DNA from: Bartonella taylorii
GTDB taxonomy: Bacteria > Pseudomonadota > Alphaproteobacteria > Rhizobiales > Rhizobiaceae
Direction of reading: 5' to 3'
Assembly (NCBI RefSeq): GCF_023920105.1
Contig: NZ_CP083693.1
Coordinates: 1,133,001-1,197,000, forward strand
Length of the DNA stretch: 64,000 nucleotides
Positions 18,701 to 26,971 of this stretch are shown here, piece by piece. Position 1 is the stretch's first letter, and the number at the start of each line of letters is the position of its first letter. The notes under the pieces are model-generated. The model did not search any database. It worked only from the letters and a program-made list of their open reading frames with translations, and was not told the DNA's origin. The position numbers and the translations under genes were made by a program.

Positions 18701-21700
18701 TGGAGGATTCCTCATGCAAAAAACTACTTTCTGAGGATTGTTCTTGCTGGTCGTAGTGTTCTTGAATACCTTTGATAGTAATCTTTCCCCCAGAGTGAAT
18801 GGTAATATCCGCTTTTGCCTGATCGGTTATTTCCCCTGGCTTGCCTGCTGTGAGCATCGACGCTACAATCTGCGTATTGTTTCCAGATTCAAGAGCAACA
18901 CCTTTTTCTCCTGCTATACTTGAACCTACCACTTGGGTAGCTCCAAAAGTTTCATGATAGGATGAGCTTCCCCCAAAAAAACCGCCATCTGTGTAGCTAG
19001 ATATCTCACGGTGTGAGCTATCCTCTGCATTGTTGATGAGAATATCGTTGCTGGCTTTCAACCCCACCTTGCCCTCAGCAGCAATAGAACTGCCCGTGAT
19101 GCTAAGGTCATGCGCCTTTCCATCCTGCCCCGCAACAACCGTGGTATCACCCCCTGATTTTATCGAAGAGCCCAGAGAAATAGACTCTTGCCTGTCAATA
19201 CTAAAGTCGCTGCCCTGAAAATGATAATCTCTTTCATCGTTTCTCACCCCTATTGTTATCTCCCTTTGTGCGCCAAGAGCAACATTGCCCTTCGCATCTA
19301 TATCAGAAGCAGCAATATGGATATCTTGACCGGATAGGACCGTGGTATCTTTTCCAGAACTTAAATGAGAGCCATTGTGTAAGGTGACATGGGAGGTTTG
19401 CCCATCCTGCGTATGATTGTCCATGCTGTTGCGCGTGGCATCAATCGAAACATTGCCCTCAGCTTGTAAGAGAAGTTTATCCTTTGTTTGAACATCAGAG
19501 CCTAGAACATTGAGATCCTTTCCAGAAGCAAGTGTCGTTGAGCCCCCAGAATTGACTTCCGATTTATGATGCATGGTGGCATCACCCTGTTCGCTGTGGT
19601 AATGTGTTTGCGCTGAACCTATTGTTAAATTGCCCTGCTCTGTGGCCATGGCAAGATCACCCTTCGTGGTGATCCTCACCCCTGAAGCTGTGAGATCTTG
19701 TTTGGCAATCACGCTCGCATTGCCACCAGCAGAAAGCGCATCGGTGTTTAATACGGTCTCCACGCCGTCAACCGTTGTGCGCCCTGCATCTAAACGAATA
19801 TTCTTCTGTGCAACTAAAAAAGCATCACCACCCGCCGCAAAATGCCCTCCTTGACTGAGGATATCCCCACCATGCACATGCAATTGGTGGTTTGCCGCAA
19901 TCCGCCCTGAATTGGTTATTGTGGAATTGCTGGTATTTTGGCTGGTGATATTGACATCATCCCCCATGATCAAGGCACCAGCAGAAACAAAGGAGGCTCT
20001 CTCCTTTTCGGGGATGTAAAGCACCGGCGCATAAACATCCATGCCCTTGACCTGTTGGCGTACATAAATCACCATCGGAGCTTCTAGAGAAGCAAGTTGT
20101 TCTTCACTTAAAGGCTCACCAAAAGTCAAATTGTGTGTTTTTGCATAATCTGCCCCCACATCCAGCAAGTTTTTGACTTGTTCAATGGCATCACTTCCAG
20201 GAATGAAAGAGCCCTTGCCCAAACCTTGCCCCACAAGATCACGCATTTGTTTTTCAATCAGTTGCTTTTCAAAATAAGCATCCCCTAAGAAAAAAATCTC
20301 TCTGTCAGGATTGTAACCAATTCTATTCAAAAAATAGGCTGAACCATAAAACTTGCCAACATCAAGGAATTCTGCCCGCGTTTCATAAATAAAATTCTGC
20401 TTGGGCAGCGTGCCCCCAACCCCACCCGATTGGGGCTTTGGTAAAGGAAGCCCATCAGAAAGTTCTCCTGCATTATTGAGATCTACTTTTGGTGTAAAGA
20501 GAGCACCAGCCCCAGTTAAACCACTTAAGTCCTCCAGTGGATTACCTTCAACGGTTTTTGCTTCAAAATGCGCATCTCCTGTAATGGAACCTTTCGCTGC
20601 CGTGTTATTGAGTTGATCGACCACCAAATTCAACGTGCCACCCGCTTGGACAAGACCAGAAACGCTATCAAGAACTTTTGAACCAGTTTGGCGAAAACCA
20701 TCATTATTTATTATATCTAAAGCAACATTTCGGCTTCCATCAGCGTTATAAGCATAACAATAAGCATCCGTATTAGCCTGACAACCCATATAGGTATTTT
20801 TATAAGCTGTTGCCCCCAAATTGGTCAGCACATTGGCGTGGATATCGGCATTTCCCCCTGCTTCTATAGAGCTATAATGGTTGTCAATGGTATCAGCGTT
20901 AATGATGAGATTGCCGTGAGACTGTATCATTCCTTGACGAGTAGGCGAAAATTCTTGCGTGACAGTTTTCTGTATCATGTGAGATAAATTATTCCATCGG
21001 TACCCTTGAAAAAAAAGCCAACTTTTATTCTCTTCCTTCCAAGTAAACGCCTTGTATACTATCCCATCTTCTAAAGTTATCTTACCATAAGTTGCCTCTT
21101 TGTTGGCCAAAGAATTTTTAATGTGAAGATTACATGTGTTTCCTGAACATTCAGCTTCCTTATAGGAAACGCCCCATAGTTCCATCCCCAACTCATTTGC
21201 TATACTTGTTGTATGATACAAAATCGCATTTTTAATTGAATCAAAACCCTCTGGTTTTTCGAATGCGATGGCGACTTCTTCCGTTTTTTCCGTGATAACG
21301 GGTGTGCTATCGGCTTCGTTTTTCAGACTGTTGGTTTGGATATTTAAGTTTCCACCAACTTGAATAAAGCCCGCTTTATTGACAAGGGAAAGGCTTTTTC
21401 CAGTACCTTCTGCATTGGTGAAAGATAAATCACCCTCTGCAACAATGGCGCCAAAATCATTGCGCAAAGCCCCATCAACTTGTAAAGCACCATTGCCCTT
21501 CACATAAATTAAACCCGTTTTGCTGTTCCTCGCATCACCCCTCACGCTAAAGGCTAAATTATGCCCTGCTGCCAATTGACCGCTATTTTTAAGCTCCCCT
21601 GTTTTGATGACAAAATCTCGTGCCGCTAAAACCGATGTGGCCTCATCCACCATAACGCCTGGAGCAACAAAGAGAATATCTCCTGTCCCGCCTTCATCGG

Positions 21701-23795
21701 TAACGGCTTGTAGCCGTGCATGGTGAATATCAAGAACATTGGTGCTTTGAAAATCTAAACCGCCATAAATCAGCGTACTGCCCGAAACATAAATATGATC
21801 CGCAGTTAAATATAGCGTTTGCGGCGTATAAATATGAGAACGATTATTGCTCAAATCGAGAGTGTTGGCTGTCAATCTCACATCCCCCTTAGCAGACAGC
21901 ACATTCTCAACACTGATCCCTCCTGATACCGATGTCAATGTGGCTGTGCCATAGCCTATGATCTGATCATAATAAATGTCGTTGCCAGCAAAAAGGTCAA
22001 TATTGCCACCACTGATAATATGTCCAACCTTTACGCCCCTTTGTGCTGTAATAGAAAGAGAACCTTTATCATGAAAAACAAGATCACCTGTAGGGTTCGA
22101 AGGGCTCACCTGAGAGTGAACAAAATCTAAACCTGTCATCAATGTGCCTGCATCAAGGCTTCCCACCTTTAAAACCGCATCATCACCTGTCATCATGGTA
22201 GAAAAATCAACCGCCCCACCATGAATATCTGCTCTGCCATGGGCTAAAACTTGCCCAAAATGAATGCCGGCATGAGGTTCAACATGAATGGCAACATTGT
22301 GATGCGATAGGATCGTTTGAGAAACAGAAAGCCCATGATATGCAACAAGTGTGACATTCCCTGCTCCATAAATATTTGCGGCATTAATGATCCCGCCTCC
22401 ACTTTGGAGATCAACATCCCCATGGCTGCCCAAAACAAGGCTACCAGCAGCTTGTGTTGCTGCCATATCAACCCCACCAGCTAAAAAATAGGCTTGTATA
22501 TCACCACCGGCATGCGCCCTTAAATTGCCCCCCGCTAAAACCGTACCACCAATATTCAGTGCGCCACCAGATTCAAGGGTCACATCAGCGCCAGCGCCAA
22601 GCCCTGAAACTTGCAGAGCATGGCGCGAAGAAAGCTCCAGATTGCTCCCAGAGGTGGCTTTTCCGCTAATCGTTAAAAGCCCATCCTGCGCATCTACGCT
22701 CAAATGACCATCCGCGCCAACTGTCTCTAACGTGACACCTTTTTTTGCTGCAATCTCAACATGCTTTTTCGACGTAATGTGCTTTGCATGAAGGGTATCG
22801 CTTTTTGATTGAAGAACAACACCATCATGACCAAAAACATCCTTCAACGAGATTTTTCCATCAGCAGAAAGATGCAACTGCCCCGCATTGGCTGCCATAT
22901 CATGGCGCATGCGAACCCCAACACCTTTTTCCGTTGCCACAAGTTTTATTCTGTCCGCTTGTAGAGCCCCTAACGCAGAACCGTCTATCGCATATTCCGG
23001 CTTGCCGGTAATATCGGTCAACTCCTTCATCTGCCCAGAAGCATAATCAAAGTGACCGGTCCCTGCTGTCACTCCAATTGTCCTCCCCGCAACAGCTCCT
23101 TCAAAATGCACTGTGCGTGAGACAATATCGACAATATCAACAGCCCCTTGGCTTGAGAAAAAATTCGCACCCTGGGGTCCAAAGGTGATATCCCCACCTT
23201 GAACCTCAAACCCTTTCAGAAAACCACTCCCATCAATTTCTGGTACACCCGTGGTTAAGGTCGCATGGGGCGTATTGATAAAGCCACAACCATCACAACT
23301 TATCCCATTGGGATTGGCTATAATCACATCGGCTTGATGCCCAAAAACCTCCGCTGGACCATGAAGCGCACTGCGCTTGCTGCTGGTGACTTCATTTAAA
23401 ATTACTTTCGCCGAACCAGAGTAGCGCAAATGCGGATTGCCCGGCATAATGCCACCCAACTGCGATTGTCCTACTTCTTGCGCGTGATTGTTTAAAATGA
23501 CACCTGGATTGCCAATATTGAAATCGTAATATTTATTATGTGATAAGCCCTTGCCATTGGGTGTAACAATATCAATCGAGGGAACCCCATTGGGTGCTGC
23601 CACAATATCTGGGCGATGAGCGACACTTGCGTTAGGGTCAACAGCAATTTGTGCCTGTAGTGTTGCTGGTTGTAAAAGAAAAGGTAAACCAATCCCACCT
23701 AGCAAAACCTTTTTGAGCATCGTACTGGAGACTAAAACTTCAAACCATGTTGCTCTTTTTGCTCTCTGCTCATATCTCATGCTTGTATTCCCCAA
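15774..23795 (-). CDS. fhaB: FhaB/CdiA-like two-partner secretion exoprotein
   Basis: The 2673-residue protein has an extended signal region (basic residues, then a hydrophobic segment to about residue 49, ending LQAQ), a TPS domain (about 50-310) with the ANPNGI motif and the NNHAQEVGQSQLGG segment, long hemagglutinin-type beta-helix repeats (for example GGNLRAHAGGDI, and later GKDVQINGGNDV), and a C-terminal domain (last ~230 residues) starting YLTDEEKQHL. That domain holds FDAHSRGSLT and H-T-C-L-G...C. TPS exoproteins cross the outer membrane through their FhaC partner, encoded eight bases upstream. No VENN motif is seen. The C-terminal domain recurs in the downstream array. Adhesin or CDI-type effector delivery are both possible. 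Confidence 0.9.
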   Translation of the reverse strand: MGNTSMRYEQRAKRATWFEVLVSSTMLKKVLLGGIGLPFLLQPATLQAQIAVDPNASVAHRPDIVAAPNGVPSIDIVTPNGKGLSHNKYYDFNIGNPGVILNNHAQEVGQSQLGGIMPGNPHLRYSGSAKVILNEVTSSKRSALHGPAEVFGHQADVIIANPNGISCDGCGFINTPHATLTTGVPEIDGSGFLKGFEVQGGDITFGPQGANFFSSQGAVDIVDIVSRTVHFEGAVAGRTIGVTAGTGHFDYASGQMKELTDITGKPEYAIDGSALGALQADRIKLVATEKGVGVRMRHDMAANAGQLHLSADGKISLKDVFGHDGVVLQSKSDTLHAKHITSKKHVEIAAKKGVTLETVGADGHLSVDAQDGLLTISGKATSGSNLELSSRHALQVSGLGAGADVTLESGGALNIGGTVLAGGNLRAHAGGDIQAYFLAGGVDMAATQAAGSLVLGSHGDVDLQSGGGIINAANIYGAGNVTLVAYHGLSVSQTILSHHNVAIHVEPHAGIHFGQVLAHGRADIHGGAVDFSTMMTGDDAVLKVGSLDAGTLMTGLDFVHSQVSPSNPTGDLVFHDKGSLSITAQRGVKVGHIISGGNIDLFAGNDIYYDQIIGYGTATLTSVSGGISVENVLSAKGDVRLTANTLDLSNNRSHIYTPQTLYLTADHIYVSGSTLIYGGLDFQSTNVLDIHHARLQAVTDEGGTGDILFVAPGVMVDEATSVLAARDFVIKTGELKNSGQLAAGHNLAFSVRGDARNSKTGLIYVKGNGALQVDGALRNDFGAIVAEGDLSFTNAEGTGKSLSLVNKAGFIQVGGNLNIQTNSLKNEADSTPVITEKTEEVAIAFEKPEGFDSIKNAILYHTTSIANELGMELWGVSYKEAECSGNTCNLHIKNSLANKEATYGKITLEDGIVYKAFTWKEENKSWLFFQGYRWNNLSHMIQKTVTQEFSPTRQGMIQSHGNLIINADTIDNHYSSIEAGGNADIHANVLTNLGATAYKNTYMGCQANTDAYCYAYNADGSRNVALDIINNDGFRQTGSKVLDSVSGLVQAGGTLNLVVDQLNNTAAKGSITGDAHFEAKTVEGNPLEDLSGLTGAGALFTPKVDLNNAGELSDGLPLPKPQSGGVGGTLPKQNFIYETRAEFLDVGKFYGSAYFLNRIGYNPDREIFFLGDAYFEKQLIEKQMRDLVGQGLGKGSFIPGSDAIEQVKNLLDVGADYAKTHNLTFGEPLSEEQLASLEAPMVIYVRQQVKGMDVYAPVLYIPEKERASFVSAGALIMGDDVNITSQNTSNSTITNSGRIAANHQLHVHGGDILSQGGHFAAGGDAFLVAQKNIRLDAGRTTVDGVETVLNTDALSAGGNASVIAKQDLTASGVRITTKGDLAMATEQGNLTIGSAQTHYHSEQGDATMHHKSEVNSGGSTTLASGKDLNVLGSDVQTKDKLLLQAEGNVSIDATRNSMDNHTQDGQTSHVTLHNGSHLSSGKDTTVLSGQDIHIAASDIDAKGNVALGAQREITIGVRNDERDYHFQGSDFSIDRQESISLGSSIKSGGDTTVVAGQDGKAHDLSITGSSIAAEGKVGLKASNDILINNAEDSSHREISSYTDGGFFGGSSSYHETFGATQVVGSSIAGEKGVALESGNNTQIVASMLTAGKPGEITDQAKADITIHSGGKITIKGIQEHYDQQEQSSESSFLHEESSNSSQSHSTTVSSILGATGNIITQSDKETTITASHMFANEGIHVTGENVTIDGMTDHHKSHSETHETGFGVGSGKGFVSVYGSESKTENEESFEHQGSSLNGKNITITATKKDVNVVGSDFTAQENIHVSAVHDINVSPGHNRHSASSKEERTGFGFQFEKNPSGASVGVGIASAKDTGDQWENTNTPSHFKAGKDVQINGGNDVNLQETIVSADRDVNIDAGNNITLSESYDTSNAKEKHEKSFAGVTGSVNVGILGAVQDVRDAAKRFGHGDTKHKIGNGLIAGLKGYDLYSKGKGLYNGMKDGKLKQSVRDIADVSASVTVGFKTEKEEASVQTSTAVTDSIEGGRSINIHAHEGSIHSIGADIIAGTNPVYANDEQSGNITLDARQHILFESAQNTQSTQNRSESASMNIGYSYGTGGTGWMGNASFGKGKGSSEEVQQKNSHIIGTGTVHSTSGGNTTLEGAVLSGNRVEMDVGGDFTVISRSDTGHSSSKQNSLSIGFNGGKKNDAATTNISLNKDKSSSDYHSVVEQSGIKAGDGGFKINVKDKTTLTGGIIESTAPADKNSLTTGSISTSDISNSAHAQASSDGISISAGGPMYQGKYGVGKNIAKNVLDHSKAKDSEEGYTKSAISDGTIVITDEAGQKALTGQDVEQAIASLNRDTATAHKGVQQLDVGKLEQIVHENREMVTQLLEEGFKYSDDSYKTMFIKEHPIAVVDRDEKGNIIYEIDANGEPIEDARGQPIPKFHYLTDEEKQHLQAGSDGKVHVSLNGIFTPPYEAAVYAEQHAKDKNVPLYFVVFPEADSAISELLVAGYQKFMENNFWGLTNSTQEAKDLTSRYGNTGLHFDAHSRGSLTGFNMMNSFKQEGVNDVAGNTTISFFGPAANVLAASGLLGYVSGGKQTTIGFDGNRYDFVSRWIGGNGYTYETIPAGSNWWTEWWRVIMNPVSSHTCLGDASYKCRYNYGTSHLEQKP

Positions 23796-23803
23796 TAATA
23801 TGC

Positions 23804-25603
23804 TTAAAGATTCATTGTTAATGTCATTAAAAATGTTCCAGGGTTCTTGTGCTTAACTGTGCTCCACAAAACACTGGAATAGCTTGCATCAAGGGAAACC
23901 ATCCCCCCCGCAAGCTTGAACCCTGCTGTCCAACCGGCAAGCTGTTCATGCGTAAATCCATACAGGGGCTGCGAAAAAACACGCCCATAGTCCAAACCAA
24001 TAAAGGGACGCAATTCACCCAAAACTTTTTTCAGAGAAGCGTTGTTGCTCCACGGTAGTGTGCGCAAAGACAAATCATTACGAATAAAAAAACCGTTATT
24101 GCCAAAAAGCAAACTCTCGCGCGTTCCACGCACATTAGAAGCGCCCCCCAACGAAATCTGCTCAGCACCCAATAAATTATGCGGAGAATATTGCCCACTC
24201 AAAAGATTGCTCAGTATAAAGTCCAAGCGCCCTACCTTAAAAGGCGTCATGGCACTAATCGTACCGGTAAATTTAGCAAATTGCGGCTCCGCATCCCCTG
24301 CTCCTGGATCGTGCTTCTTGACAGAATGAAACAAGGGAAGACCTTGCAAATAACTGACATCAAAGGTCCATGTTCCACCCAGCATCTGACGGGAATGCGA
24401 AATCCCAAAATTGGCAACGCTATATTGACGACTGCCAACCTCAATCTTATTGCCTAGAAGATAATTGTTGGTCTTTTTATAGGAAAGACCCAAATTCAGC
24501 GTGGTAAGTGAAACACTATCGCGATGGAGAACCCGGCTGGTGCTGGCATGCAATTCACTGGAATTGCCTGTCGTTTCTATATCTGTAAAGTTGCCCTTAA
24601 TAATGCTCTGATAATCATAAAGATAGCCATTTAACGAAAATGTCCAATAACCGTAAGGAATACTCACACTCGCTGAAATATTATTGCTATGCCCTTCTTG
24701 CTTACTCCCACCCCAATAATCTCGTCCACTGCGTTGATAGCCAAAGTCCCATAAATCATTGAGCCCTAAAATATTTTCTACCTTTAAACCCGTACTATAA
24801 CGCGCATAACCCGTGGAGGCTTGCCCCATATTGTCATGCGTAAGCGTAACACTAAATGCCTTATCAGGATGATTGCTAATATTAACAATGGTACTTCCAT
24901 CTTCACCGCCTGGGAGTAGTTCGCTTTTTGCATGCGCTGAACTCAAACGGTTGATCTGATCAAGCCCCTGTTCAATATCGCGCATGTTAAGAACATGACC
25001 TTTAAGCCCTGGAAAAGCACTCCACACAATCTGATTATAACGAGATGCTGGAGAACCATTATAGTAAATATCTGAAAGCTTCCCCTCAACAACAACTAAC
25101 TTCAGTTCTTTATTGCTTTTGATATCTTGGTCTGGAATATAAAAACGCGCCGTCACATAACCTTGATCCAAATAAACTTTGGTTAATTGTTTTATTAATA
25201 TCTGTATCTCAGAAAGACCTATACATCTCCCAACATAAGCATCCGTAACTTTTGCTATAGTCCGCTTGTTGATATGATAAACCCCATCAACAGTAATATG
25301 GTCAATGTTGAAGCAATATCCACCACCAAGATGCGCCCCTTGATCCCTTTCAGGAGAAGTGTCCATTCCTTTGGGCGTTAAAGCGCGTAAATGCTCAATC
25401 CTTTTTAATCTTTGCTGCTCAGTGTGCTCACGGGCAAAATTATCTGTTGGTATTTGTGGATATAAAAATGCCGAAGAACGCGCATAAACAGTGACGCCAG
25501 AAAACATGCCAAACAACACTAAAATGGCTAGAAAAATTCTTAAAAGAGAACTTCGGCGTAAAAATACAGAAAACAATACAGATTGCCCCCCACTTTGCAT
25601 CAT
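23804..25603 (-). CDS. fhaC: FhaC/ShlB-type TpsB outer-membrane transporter
   Basis: The 599-residue protein has an N-terminal export signal (about residues 15-42), a basic linker helix, POTRA domains (about 95-245, including YHINKRTIAKVTDAYVG and VVVEGKLSDIYYNG), and a 16-strand-type beta-barrel with the SNVRGTRE loop-6 motif near residue 488 and RPFIGLDYGR. It ends MTLTMNL, with the aromatic/hydrophobic last strand expected for the BAM pathway. TpsB proteins recognise the TPS domain of their partner and move it to the cell surface. It is first in the operon, only eight bases before fhaB. The start is ATGATG; either ATG could be used. Confidence 0.92.
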   Translation of the reverse strand: MMQSGGQSVLFSVFLRRSSLLRIFLAILVLFGMFSGVTVYARSSAFLYPQIPTDNFAREHTEQQRLKRIEHLRALTPKGMDTSPERDQGAHLGGGYCFNIDHITVDGVYHINKRTIAKVTDAYVGRCIGLSEIQILIKQLTKVYLDQGYVTARFYIPDQDIKSNKELKLVVVEGKLSDIYYNGSPASRYNQIVWSAFPGLKGHVLNMRDIEQGLDQINRLSSAHAKSELLPGGEDGSTIVNISNHPDKAFSVTLTHDNMGQASTGYARYSTGLKVENILGLNDLWDFGYQRSGRDYWGGSKQEGHSNNISASVSIPYGYWTFSLNGYLYDYQSIIKGNFTDIETTGNSSELHASTSRVLHRDSVSLTTLNLGLSYKKTNNYLLGNKIEVGSRQYSVANFGISHSRQMLGGTWTFDVSYLQGLPLFHSVKKHDPGAGDAEPQFAKFTGTISAMTPFKVGRLDFILSNLLSGQYSPHNLLGAEQISLGGASNVRGTRESLLFGNNGFFIRNDLSLRTLPWSNNASLKKVLGELRPFIGLDYGRVFSQPLYGFTHEQLAGWTAGFKLAGGMVSLDASYSSVLWSTVKHKNPGTFLMTLTMNL

Positions 25604-26426
25604 TCAAAAAGCATTATTTAAAAATGCTTCATAAATCTCTAACAATACCACTCAAAACCCACGGCCCTATGACGCTTTTAGCAAAAGCGCATACCCCTGT
25701 AACCAAAGACAAATGGCACCCAAAAATAACTTGATTGTAATTGTGTGAAGATCTCTCCCCCCATATTTACACCATTAAAGTTGTAACCAAAATTGTTTGG
25801 AAAGTCAATGCCTAACGCCTCAATATCCTTATCAATAAAAGACCATAAACTCGCTCTTCAACCTCTCTAAGCTACTCAACATGACATGCTAAATAAACGA
25901 TACATCGTCCTACCAATCTCATCCTTTGGTAAAAAATCATGCTAGCAAACAATAAAGAAATCTCTTTTGAGAACCTTTCAAAACAACCACAAAAAACTCT
26001 TTTACAGAGCATTAGGGAACTTTTCTCCAAAGAAAATGATCTGAATTGCTTCAGAAAAAGAGTTTTGTCACTTTTGTCAGTTCTTTTAACAAACAAAATT
26101 ATATTTTAGAAAGTAACAAAATGCTTCAAAATACTCATTCTGATATTTTAAAGCACATGCTACATTTGTCTTTTTTCCATAAAATAAACAGCAAATTCCA
26201 CTATTTTGCTGATCTGATCTCTCTCATGGGCTGTGGATAAACAGCCTTTAAAAACTCTTTTGAAAAAAATTATCCGCTTTTTTAGCATTTTTCTGCATTT
26301 TTTCTCAATTCGTTCAAAATGGATTTAATAAGCTTCGTTTTGATTCTTTTGATAAGAATTAACCCTCTCATACGAAAACGGAGCCCTGTTATAATATACT
26401 TCACCCTCATCATTCTGATAATAAAC
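25604..26426. other. Intergenic region between fhaC and the restriction gene
   Basis: A divergent promoter region of about 820 bases. It holds an inverted repeat next to fhaC and a small hairpin at 26229-26246 (GGCTGT/ACAGCC). Short open frames here have no convincing start signal or product. Confidence 0.5.
25609..25629. promoter_or_regulatory. Inverted repeat just upstream of fhaC
   Basis: AAGCATT and AATGCTT arms flank an AT spacer and end only a few bases before the fhaC ATG, at ribosome-binding distance. It could be an operator or an mRNA hairpin limiting translation, or chance in AT-rich DNA. Confidence 0.3.
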
Positions 26427-26971
26427 ATGTCACTTTACGCTCTCTCTTAGAATATTATCGTCAACGAGCAACATCACCCCGTGAATTGGGAACATTGTTT
26501 GAAAACCTTGTGAAGGCTTATCTTATGCATGACCCTCTCCATTATGGACGATATGAAAAAGTTGAAAGCTATTTTGAATGGGCTAAAGAGCGTGAAGGTT
26601 GGAATAAAAATGATATCGGCATTGATCTGGTGGCAAAGCTTCGTCATCAAGAGGGGTATGTGGCTATTCAATGTAAGTTTTATAAAGCAGACCATCAGAT
26701 CAGTAAAAAAGATATTGATAGCTTTATCGCTGCCTCTGGAAAAGACATCTTTAAATATCGCCTTCTTGTCGATACCACGGAAGTGGAATTAAGTGACAAT
26801 GTGAATGCTATGATCAAAGGACAAGCGATACCCGTTTATCGCATTGACCTTCGTCATATGGAAAACAGTCGTATAGATTGGCAAATATTTGCAACGAAAA
26901 AAGAAGTTGTTCTGAAATCGACAAAAGAGCCTCGTCCTCATCAGAAAGAAGCTCTTGAGAAAAGTCTGTGA
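26427..26971 (+). pseudogene. N-terminal fragment of type ISP restriction-modification enzyme
   Basis: This frame encodes the N-terminal nuclease part of the enzyme continued at 26955-31355. It has the family's GTLFENLV segment and the Mrr-like nuclease core GIDLVAK...YVAIQCKFY (catalytic D...QxK), ending with RPHQKEALEK just before a TGA. One extra A in AAAA near 26960 breaks the frame: removing it gives EKVCEGLKEADRGKLIMACGTGKT. The beginning is also suspect: ATG 26427 is out of frame with the conserved TLRSLLEYYRQ stretch, and one missing base after ATG would repair it; otherwise TTG 26486 is the start (161 residues). Confidence 0.8.

Noticed and set aside
25872..26096. 74-codon minus-strand frame between fhaC and the restriction gene
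   Set aside because: It has no convincing start region or family resemblance and lies in a divergent promoter region.
26229..26246. GGCTGT/ACAGCC hairpin as a terminator
   Set aside because: The stem is only six pairs and is followed by TTTAAAA rather than a clear T run, and no gene ends nearby.
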